From Crocinitomicaceae bacterium (GTDB lineage Bacteria > Bacteroidota > Bacteroidia > Flavobacteriales_D > Crocinitomicaceae), in the NCBI GenBank assembly GCA_027084145.1, contig JALWLM010000166.1:16159-21900 (forward strand): DNA of 5,742 nt, in the 5' to 3' direction. The translations under genes were made by a program, and so were the position numbers. The notes below the pieces were generated by a model. The model searched no databases. It worked only from the letters and a program-made list of their open reading frames with translations, and had not been told where the DNA came from. Positions 1 through 5,387 of the stretch are shown here, piece after piece. Position 1 is the stretch's first letter; each line of letters begins with the position of its first letter.

Positions 1-637
1 GTGGTATTCCAAATGAAAAATGGAGAGAATCCAAATCTGCATCCGAAGCATTCATGTTGTATTGATATGGAGAACCTGTGCAAGTGATAAAGTAAGGGTC
101 TTGTAAAAATTGAGGTGAATTATCGTAACAACCTGTATTTGCTCCGGGAATGGCGAACATTTTGGCAACAATTGTAATACCCTTAGAAGATGGGGAAACG
201 AGATTGGAAATTCCACCGTTTCTGGAAAAATTCTGATAGGTAAAAATCCATCCGGAGGATGGAGGTGTGCCAACCAGTGTAATAGGATTACTTTGGTAAA
301 CGAGTTTTTGAATAGCACCAAGTCCATTTCCTCCATTAGCTCCCGACCCACAATCAAGTGGAGTAGGGCTTCCCGTAACAGCATTACAAGTAGGAGATAA
401 ATCTGTTGATGATATATAATTTAGATTGATAGAGCTAACGGTGGGATGTCCCCATACTTCGATGGTTTCGTTACTTGTATTACCTGTAGCTCCATTACAG
501 TCCCGATAAAAAACCAATTGAAAGACATATTGATTATTTCCTTGACAAGTCCAAGTGAGTTCACCCCCCATAATATGGGTTGCCTCTGAAAACATCGAAA
601 TGAGTGAAAATATGTAAATGAAGAATAATCGTTTCAC
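1..637 (-). CDS. Large secreted surface protein, N-terminal part (gliding-motility/T9SS-type), truncated by window edge
   Basis: Reading the minus strand from a GTG at 637-635 gives 212 codons without a stop to the left edge, so only the N-terminus is present. An in-frame TAA lies two codons upstream, so translation cannot begin earlier. The next in-frame ATG (codon 15) would cut into the signal peptide, so GTG is the best start. Residues 1-19 form a signal peptide (VKR, then the hydrophobic FFIYIFSLISMF, then S-E-A) with likely cleavage before T20. The mature protein begins THIMGGELTWTC and continues with YRDC, a pattern I know from large Bacteroidota secreted proteins that often end in a gliding-motility-associated/T9SS sorting domain. 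That C-terminus is outside the window, so this is inferred. Cysteines at 31, 47, 84, 96, 170 and 186 could form disulfides. Near the edge, NASDADLDSLHFSFG resembles the D-x-D-x-D-S-L segments of such proteins. Probable export is by Sec and then T9SS. The exact function is unknown. Confidence 0.
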   Translation of the reverse strand, partial: MKRLFFIYIFSLISMFSEATHIMGGELTWTCQGNNQYVFQLVFYRDCNGATGNTSNETIEVWGHPTVSSINLNYISSTDLSPTCNAVTGSPTPLDCGSGANGGNGLGAIQKLVYQSNPITLVGTPPSSGWIFTYQNFSRNGGISNLVSPSSKGITIVAKMFAIPGANTGCYDNSPQFLQDPYFITCTGSPYQYNMNASDADLDSLHFSFGIP

Positions 638-718
638 GGTATTTTAACGCAATTAACTTATACGTAGTATAAGAACGCAGTATTTTTTATTTCGTTGCTA
701 AATGACAGAAGTTTTTTC
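638..718. other. Intergenic gap between ABC transporter and secreted-protein gene
   Basis: This 81-bp AT-rich spacer separates two genes that both read leftward. It probably carries the secreted-protein gene's promoter, but on the minus strand I find no exact TAnnTTTG -7 box, so no promoter is assigned. It also has no GC-rich stem followed by a T-run on the minus strand, so no intrinsic terminator for the ABC gene is seen. The notable structure is the inverted repeat listed separately. Confidence 0.5.
657..673. repeat. Perfect 7-bp inverted repeat, operator-like
   Basis: CTTATAC (657-663), spacer GTA and GTATAAG (667-673) form a perfect inverted repeat 20 bp upstream of the GTG start of the secreted-protein gene. 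A short direct repeat AACGC flanks it at 646-650 and 674-678. The three-base loop, AT-rich stem and lack of a following T-run argue against an intrinsic terminator. The position just before a start codon would suit a regulator site or a 5' UTR hairpin. The role is inferred only. Confidence 0.45.
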
Positions 719-2455
719 TTATTTTATTTTTTTGAGTTGTTTCCAATAAAGTTCGGCGTAATGTTGATTATTTTTTAATAATTCTTGATGTGTTCCCATT
801 TCAATAATTTCACCATTTTCCAAAGTAATAATTTGCGAAGCATATCGAATGGAAGAAACACGATGGCTGACAATTACCGTTGTAATATTTCTTTTCCTTA
901 GGTTATTTAAAATGATTTCTTCCGTTTCCGTATCTACGGCTGAAAGGCAGTCATCCAGAATAAGAATTTCAGGATTTCTAATCAGTGCCCTTGCAATACT
1001 TAAACGTTGTTTTTGTCCACCACTTAGATTTACTCCTCGTTCTCCAAGTAAAGTGTCTAATTTGTCTTCAAATTGCATAATGTTGTGGTAAATATGAGCG
1101 TCTTTGAGTACCTGAATTACCTCTTCTTCACTTTTTTCTGTTTCACTACCAAATAAAACATTATTCCGAATAGTGTCGGAAAACAAAAAAGTGTCTTGAG
1201 GGACAACACCTATTTTACGACGATAAGTATTTAAGTTAATGTTTTTTAGATCTTCATGATCAATTAAAATTTCACCTGAATCGGGATCAATTAAGCGAAG
1301 TAAAAGATGAGTAATCGTTGATTTTCCACTTCCCGTTTTACCAATAATTCCAAGTGTTTCACCTTTTTTTATGGGAAAAGAAATATTTTTTAACGCTTGA
1401 ATTCCCGAAGGGTATTGATAGGAAACATGATTAAAACGAATTTCTTTTTGAAAAGAAAAATCCTTTCCTTTATTTGGTATGATTTCGGGTTGTTCTTTTA
1501 AAAACTCGTTAATACGTTGTTGACTTGCCGCAGCCCGTTGGATGATTGCGGTAACAAAACCGATAGATGCAAAAGGCCAAGTCAGCATGTTTACATAGAA
1601 AATAAATTTTATAATTCCTCCCAGTGTGATTTGTTCATCGTAATAAAGTATTCCACCAAGATAAATGCTAAGTAAGGTACTGATTCCTATGAGAATAAAA
1701 ATAGTAGGCATAAACAAAGCGTTGACTAACACTAATTTCATGTGTTTGTCTTTGTAAGTTTTAGCTGATTTTGAAAAAAGTTTTTTAAACAATTCCGTTT
1801 TACGATATGCTTTAATTACTCGAATCCCGGTGAACGTTTCTTGTGCCAAAGTTGACAATCGAGATTGTTCTATCTGTACTTCATTGCTGATTCTATTAAT
1901 CGCACCCGAAACTTTATAAATTAAAAAAGACATGATAGGTAAAGGGATTAATACAAAAGCTGTAAGTCTTGGACTCACTTCAATCATATTTTTGATGACT
2001 AAAACGGATAAAACGGATAGATTAATGGAATACATGATTCCCGGACCTAAATACATACGAACTTTAGTCACATCTTCCGAAATGCGATTGATTAAATCTC
2101 CCGTATTATTCTTTCTATAGAAAGAATAACTTAATTTTTGGTAATGTTGGTAAATTTCGTTTTTTAAATCGTACTCAATCAACCGAGATACAACTATAAT
2201 TGTTTGTCTGGTCATAAACAAGAAAAAACCGGATAAAAATGAAAGAAATAAAAAATAACCACCGGCTTTAAGAGCAAAAAGAACAAGGTTTTTATTGTTT
2301 TCATTTTCCCATTGTGTCAATTCATCTGTAATGTTTCCGAAATAATTGGGCATTTCGACTTTAAACCAATTAGATAGTGTGATAAATAGAAATCCTAATA
2401 AAAGACGCCATTTATACTTCCATAAATATTTATTCAGATAGCTGAGTGACTTCAT
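719..2455 (-). CDS. ABC exporter half-transporter (permease fused to ATPase, MsbA/MdlA-like)
   Basis: This 578-residue protein has the usual length and order of a type-I ABC exporter half. An N-terminal membrane domain has about six helices (roughly 17-31, 63-82, 139-157, 163-181, 247-271, 280-305), and the nucleotide-binding domain covers about 335-578. Visible ATPase motifs are the A-loop Tyr348, Walker A GKTGSGKST (372-380), Q-loop Gln420, signature LSGGQ (477-481), Walker B ILILD (497-501), D-loop SAVD (505-508) and H-loop His531. The intracellular-loop motif FYRKNNTGDL (112-121) is typical of the family. It should act in the inner membrane as a dimer, exporting a substrate such as a lipid or drug; the substrate cannot be read from sequence. 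The residue after Walker B is Asp502, where canonical exporters have the catalytic Glu. This occurs in MdlA-like and heterodimeric exporters. No partner half is adjacent. It ends in TAA at 719-721 and is divergent from the leucine dehydrogenase gene. Confidence 0.95.
   Translation of the reverse strand: MKSLSYLNKYLWKYKWRLLLGFLFITLSNWFKVEMPNYFGNITDELTQWENENNKNLVLFALKAGGYFLFLSFLSGFFLFMTRQTIIVVSRLIEYDLKNEIYQHYQKLSYSFYRKNNTGDLINRISEDVTKVRMYLGPGIMYSINLSVLSVLVIKNMIEVSPRLTAFVLIPLPIMSFLIYKVSGAINRISNEVQIEQSRLSTLAQETFTGIRVIKAYRKTELFKKLFSKSAKTYKDKHMKLVLVNALFMPTIFILIGISTLLSIYLGGILYYDEQITLGGIIKFIFYVNMLTWPFASIGFVTAIIQRAAASQQRINEFLKEQPEIIPNKGKDFSFQKEIRFNHVSYQYPSGIQALKNISFPIKKGETLGIIGKTGSGKSTITHLLLRLIDPDSGEILIDHEDLKNINLNTYRRKIGVVPQDTFLFSDTIRNNVLFGSETEKSEEEVIQVLKDAHIYHNIMQFEDKLDTLLGERGVNLSGGQKQRLSIARALIRNPEILILDDCLSAVDTETEEIILNNLRKRNITTVIVSHRVSSIRYASQIITLENGEIIEMGTHQELLKNNQHYAELYWKQLKKIK
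2106..2129. repeat. 24-bp perfect palindrome inside the ABC transporter gene
   Basis: The half-site TTATTCTTTCTA (2106-2117) is followed directly by its exact reverse complement (2118-2129), giving 24 bp of unbroken dyad symmetry. It spans codons for residues 109-117 (SYSFYRKNN) of the exporter, part of a conserved cytoplasmic-loop motif. In the transcript it could fold as a 10-bp stem with a four-base UAUA loop. It may be a coding coincidence in AT-rich DNA. No matching copy is seen elsewhere in the window. Confidence 0.6.
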
Positions 2456-2530
2456 TGATTATTTCCTATTTTTGCAATACATTTTGCATAGCGATGTAAA
2501 AGTAGCTAAAAGTTGAAATAAATTATATAA
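2456..2530. promoter_or_regulatory. Divergent intergenic promoter region (ABC exporter / leucine dehydrogenase)
   Basis: These 75 bp separate the divergent ABC gene and the plus-strand operon, so promoters for both directions are expected here. On the plus strand, TATTTTTG at 2467-2474 matches the Bacteroidota -7 consensus TAnnTTTG exactly. It would put the transcript start near 2481, about 50 bases before the ATG, but I see no matching TTTG -33 box at the usual distance. On the minus strand, TACTTTTA (2504-2497) is one base off the same consensus. The sequences before both ATGs are A/T-rich without Shine-Dalgarno motifs, as is normal for this phylum. Confidence 0.4.
2473..2488. repeat. Operator-like inverted repeat TGCAA-N6-TTGCA
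   Basis: TGCAA (2473-2477), a six-base spacer and TTGCA (2484-2488) form a dyad with half-site centres 11 bp apart, about one helical turn. It overlaps the end of the predicted -7 element at 2467-2474, where a repressor could block the plus-strand promoter. A weaker nested pair, TACAT (2478-2482) and ATGTA (2494-2498), overlaps it. Arms of five bases in AT-rich DNA are weak evidence. The bound regulator, if any, is unknown. Confidence 0.25.
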
Positions 2531-3640
2531 ATGTCAATTGATATGTTTGAAGTTAAAAACATAGAGGATGTTAATCTCTCTGAAAATCCGGTCATCTCTC
2601 GCATGAGTGAGCATAATCATGAGCAACTATTATTTTGTAATGATAATCAAACAGGTTTAAAAGCAATTATTGCAGTTCACAATACAGTTTTAGGTCCTGC
2701 TTTAGGAGGAACAAGAATGTGGAATTATGCGAATGAACAAGAAGCATTAATCGATGTTTTGCGTCTTTCAAGAGGTATGACTTATAAAAACTCAATATCA
2801 GGGTTAAACCTTGGAGGAGGTAAGGCAGTAATCATTGGTGATTCAAGAAAAATAAAGTCTGAAGCATTATTTAGAAGATTTGGAAAATTCGTCAATTCTT
2901 TAGCCGGTAAATATATTACAGCAGAAGATGTAGGTATTTCCCCTGTAGATATGGCTTATGTAAGTATGGAAACGGAACATGTAGTAGGATTGCCGGGAAA
3001 AAGTGGAGACCCGTCTCCTGTTACAGCATACGGTGTTTATGTTGGAATGAAAGCTTGTGCTAAAATCCAATTTGGAAGAGACTCGTTGGAAGGTAAAAAA
3101 GTTGTAGTACAAGGGGTGGGACATGTAGGAGAATATTTAGTGGCATCTTTAGCAAAAGAAGGCGCTGAGATTTATGTGTCAGATATTTATGAGCCGACTT
3201 TGAAGAGAGTTGCTGAGAAATATAATGCTAAAGTTGTTGGAATCGATGAGGTATATGATGTTGATATGGATATTTATGCACCATGTGCTTTAGGAGCGAC
3301 AATCAATGATGATACATTAAGCCGTTTGAAGTGTTCTATTATTGCAGGAGCGGCAAATAATCAGTTAGCAGATGAAGAAAAACACGGTAAAGCCGTAATG
3401 GAAAAAGGAATCATCTATGCTCCTGATTTTGTTTTGAATGCGGGAGGGGTAATTAATTGTTATTCCGAAGTGAAAGGATTGCCATCTAAATGGACGATGA
3501 ATAAAGCCGAACATATTTATGATACGATTGAAAGTATCGTAAGAAGATCAATCAATGAAGGTGTTCCAACTTATCAAATAGCGAATAAAATGGCAGAAGA
3601 AAGAATTGAGGCGATAGGTAAAGTTAAACTTCCAATGTAG
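2531..3640 (+). CDS. ldh: Leucine (branched-chain amino acid) dehydrogenase, Glu/Leu/Phe/Val dehydrogenase family
   Basis: This 369-residue cytoplasmic enzyme aligns almost end to end with Bacillus leucine dehydrogenase, which oxidatively deaminates leucine, valine or isoleucine to the 2-oxo acid with NAD+. It has an extra N-terminal stretch of about 18 residues. The N-terminal catalytic domain shows GPALGGTRMW (55-64), Lys86 in MTYKN, Lys98 in GLNLGGGK and Asp133 in TAEDVG, matching Lys68, Lys80 and Asp115 of the Bacillus enzyme. The dinucleotide-binding domain has QGVGHVG (194-200) and Asp218 at the end of the second strand, which favours NAD. APCALGA (250-256) and AGAANNQL (272-279) are also conserved. 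The pocket residues Leu58, Ala131 and Val307 match leucine dehydrogenase, pointing to a hydrophobic substrate rather than glutamate; valine or phenylalanine preference cannot be excluded. Translation could also begin at Met5 (2543). It is the first gene of the plus-strand operon, ending two bases before nusB. Confidence 0.93.
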   Translation: MSIDMFEVKNIEDVNLSENPVISRMSEHNHEQLLFCNDNQTGLKAIIAVHNTVLGPALGGTRMWNYANEQEALIDVLRLSRGMTYKNSISGLNLGGGKAVIIGDSRKIKSEALFRRFGKFVNSLAGKYITAEDVGISPVDMAYVSMETEHVVGLPGKSGDPSPVTAYGVYVGMKACAKIQFGRDSLEGKKVVVQGVGHVGEYLVASLAKEGAEIYVSDIYEPTLKRVAEKYNAKVVGIDEVYDVDMDIYAPCALGATINDDTLSRLKCSIIAGAANNQLADEEKHGKAVMEKGIIYAPDFVLNAGGVINCYSEVKGLPSKWTMNKAEHIYDTIESIVRRSINEGVPTYQIANKMAEERIEAIGKVKLPM

Positions 3641-3642
3641 AT

Positions 3643-4590
3643 ATGTTAAACCGACGACATTTAAGAGTAAAAGTACTTCAAGCACTTTATTCTTATTATC
3701 AAAATAGAGAAGAAAATTACGAGCAGGTACGTAAAGAATTGTTTCAAGGAATTGAACGGATTTATGATTTGTACCTATATCTATTGTTAACGTTTCCTGA
3801 ATTAAAAACAATAGCACTTCAAAGGATAGAAGATGCGAAAAAGAAGTTTCTTCCTACGGAAGAAGACTTGAATCCGAATTTGAAGTTTGTTAATAATCGG
3901 GTAATTCAATGGATTGAAGAAGATGTCAACATAAGAACAGAATCTGAAAACAGAAAGGTAAACTGGGGTGGAGATGTACACCAAGAAATGTTTCGGAAAA
4001 TGTTTTTGCATATTAAAGATTCTGAAGTATATGATTTATACATGAATAATGGAGTCGAAGGATTTGAAGAAGATAAAGCTTTTGCTGTTGATTTATTTAA
4101 AACGGAAATTGCTAATTTCCCATTATTGTATGACTTCTTTGAAGAAAAATACATTTATTGGTTAGATGATATTGACTTGGCTTGTGTGGCTGTGGTAAAG
4201 ACCATTAAAAATTTGGATGAAAATGGTAATTCTACAATATTACCATTGTATAAAGATAAGGATGATGAATTAACTTTCGTTAAGAATTTATTAGATAAAA
4301 CAATTACCAGAGGAAAGGAAACGGAAGAAATTATTGATTATTTAACAGAAAATTGGGATTTAGACCGTATTGCTAAAATGGACATTCTTTTGATGAAAAT
4401 GGCAATTACGGAATTATTGGAGTTTGAAAGTATCCCGACAAAAGTAAGTATTAATGAATACATCGAAATATCCAAGTATTATAGTACACCTAAGAGTAAT
4501 AAATTTATTAACGGTATTTTGGATAAAGCGGTTGAATATTTAACAGAACAAGGAAAAATTAAGAAGGTAGGAAGAGGTTTAATGAGTTAA
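3643..4590 (+). CDS. nusB: Transcription antitermination protein NusB, extended Bacteroidota form
   Basis: NusB binds boxA RNA with S10 (NusE) in antitermination complexes, notably on rRNA operons. The first residues, LNRRHLRVKVLQALYSYYQ (2-20), match the basic RNA-binding first helix of the family. The C-terminal part from about 212 to 302 matches the rest of canonical NusB: FVKNLLDKTI, then DRIAKMDILLMKMAITELL (241-259), then KVSINEYIEISK (267-278) and KFINGILDKAVEYL (287-300). At 315 residues it is over twice the roughly 140 of E. coli NusB. The additional mostly helical segment lies between about 25 and 210. Part of it (147-193) looks like a diverged copy of the segment around 212-262. 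Such long NusB proteins are common in this phylum as far as I know. The start lies two bases after the dehydrogenase stop, which suggests translational coupling. The lipoprotein gene follows after 16 bp. Confidence 0.94.
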   Translation: MLNRRHLRVKVLQALYSYYQNREENYEQVRKELFQGIERIYDLYLYLLLTFPELKTIALQRIEDAKKKFLPTEEDLNPNLKFVNNRVIQWIEEDVNIRTESENRKVNWGGDVHQEMFRKMFLHIKDSEVYDLYMNNGVEGFEEDKAFAVDLFKTEIANFPLLYDFFEEKYIYWLDDIDLACVAVVKTIKNLDENGNSTILPLYKDKDDELTFVKNLLDKTITRGKETEEIIDYLTENWDLDRIAKMDILLMKMAITELLEFESIPTKVSINEYIEISKYYSTPKSNKFINGILDKAVEYLTEQGKIKKVGRGLMS

Positions 4591-4606
4591 GAAAAAACAA
4601 GAAAAT

Positions 4607-5002
4607 ATGAATAGAATATTTTTATTATTTGGGGTTTTATTTTTATTAGGTTCTTGTGGTTCGGAAGAAATAAAAGTAGGGCAAAAAACAACCTTAGAAG
4701 TTACACCTGAATTGTATGATGCAAAAGATGTTATTAAAGGAGAGGTGATTACGGCTAAGTTTATAGTTAAAAACACAGGTGATCATCCATTGGTGATTTC
4801 AGATGTTAAAGGTTCTTGCTCATGTACAGTTGCAGAGGCACCGAAAGAACCTCTTTCACCGGGAGAAGAAGCGAAAATAATTGCTTATATCAACACGGAT
4901 GTTATTCCCGCAGGAACACTTCGTAAAACAGTAAGAATTGTAGCAAATACAGTTCCTTCTGTAACCAAAGTCATTATCAAAGGAAATGTGATTCGGAAAT
5001 AA
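4607..5002 (+). CDS. DUF1573 domain lipoprotein
   Basis: A 131-residue protein with a lipoprotein signal peptide: MNR, hydrophobic residues 4-14 and lipobox LGSC with Cys17 as the lipidated residue. The mature part is one DUF1573 domain (about 43-128), an Ig-like beta-sandwich. Family hallmarks are the FIVKNTGDHPLVISDVKGSC segment (52-71), the Cys-x-Cys pair Cys71/Cys73, PLSPGEEA (82-89) and the final VIIKGNV. Cys71-Ser-Cys73 replaces the more usual Cys-Gly-Cys. No molecular function is established for DUF1573 to my knowledge; a structural or binding role in the envelope is a guess. After Cys17 the sequence is GSEE, resembling the acidic lipoprotein export signals that send Bacteroidota lipoproteins to the cell surface. 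It sits between nusB and a Tat-like gene, in the same direction with short gaps. Confidence 0.9.
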   Translation: MNRIFLLFGVLFLLGSCGSEEIKVGQKTTLEVTPELYDAKDVIKGEVITAKFIVKNTGDHPLVISDVKGSCSCTVAEAPKEPLSPGEEAKIIAYINTDVIPAGTLRKTVRIVANTVPSVTKVIIKGNVIRK

Positions 5003-5006
5003 ATTT

Positions 5007-5025
5007 TTAAAATCAATGATTTTAA
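5007..5025 (+). repeat. Inverted repeat enclosing the tat-like start codon
   Basis: TTAAAATC (5007-5014), spacer AAT and GATTTTAA (5018-5025) form a perfect 8-bp inverted repeat. The ATG at 5016-5018 lies in its loop and first stem base. In mRNA it could make a weak hairpin with one G-C pair that presents or masks the start codon. It could equally be a by-product of AT-rich sequence. Confidence 0.4.
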
Positions 5026-5387
5026 TCTTTAATGACATAGCAGCTTCGGAGGTCATGCTTATTTTGGTCTTTATTTTAATTTTTTTCGGATCTAAAAGCA
5101 TTCCTACATTAGCACGTACATTTGGTAGAACGATAAGACAGATTAAAGATGTTTCCGATGAAGTAAAAAGAGAAATATCAAAGTCGGGTATGGATATCAA
5201 GAAGGATTTAAATTTGAAAGGAGTTATTGATGATACCGTGAAAGATATTGAAAAAGGAGTTGATAAAGGGATACGAAAACCTTTAGATCAGATGTTAGAT
5301 GATATTGACACAACAATCAAATATGAACCAAAGCGTTCTCATCAGGAAAAACAAATAAAAACAGATAAAAAAGACACAAATGAATAG
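5016..5387 (+). CDS. tatA: TatA/TatB-like twin-arginine translocase subunit
   Basis: A 123-residue protein with TatA/TatB architecture: a short periplasmic N-terminus, one membrane helix (about 10-24), the hinge motif FFGSKSIP (23-30) with the near-invariant Phe24-Gly25, an amphipathic helix (TLARTFGRTIRQIKDV, 31-46), then a long charged helical tail rich in Lys and Asp. TatA/B proteins form the pore or substrate-receptor part of the inner-membrane Tat pathway for folded proteins carrying twin-arginine signals. The polar residue at the helix start is Glu12, as in E. coli TatB (Glu8), where E. coli TatA has Gln8. The tail is also longer than in a minimal TatA, so a TatB-like role is possible. 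The subunit type cannot be settled without the rest of the tat genes, and no tatC is present here. The start is the only in-frame ATG before the membrane helix. Its end overlaps the next gene by 8 bp. Confidence 0.82.
   Translation: MILIFNDIAASEVMLILVFILIFFGSKSIPTLARTFGRTIRQIKDVSDEVKREISKSGMDIKKDLNLKGVIDDTVKDIEKGVDKGIRKPLDQMLDDIDTTIKYEPKRSHQEKQIKTDKKDTNE

Noticed and set aside
52..384. 110-codon ATG frame on the minus strand
   Set aside because: It overlaps the GTG-started gene in another phase. Its product shows no signal peptide or family motif, while the overlapping frame has both.
711..735. T-rich tract (GTTTTTTCTTATTTTATTTTTTT) as a terminator
   Set aside because: On the coding (minus) strand it is A-rich and partly encodes the Lys-rich C-terminus of the ABC protein. 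No stem precedes it.
849..1091. 80-codon frame on the plus strand inside the ABC gene
   Set aside because: It lies opposite the nucleotide-binding domain, whose motifs are clear; the antisense product resembles nothing.
3005..3018. GGAGAC-CC-GTCTCC inverted repeat in the dehydrogenase gene
   Set aside because: Six-base arms with a two-base loop inside a conserved coding segment (GDPSP) are within chance expectation.
4591..4606. Possible internal promoter between nusB and the DUF1573 gene
   Set aside because: The 16-bp A-rich gap has no TAnnTTTG-like element and is too short for a full promoter.
4856..5200. 114-codon minus-strand frame across the DUF1573 and tat-like genes
   Set aside because: It is antisense to two well-supported genes and crosses their boundary; the composition is that of an antisense shadow.
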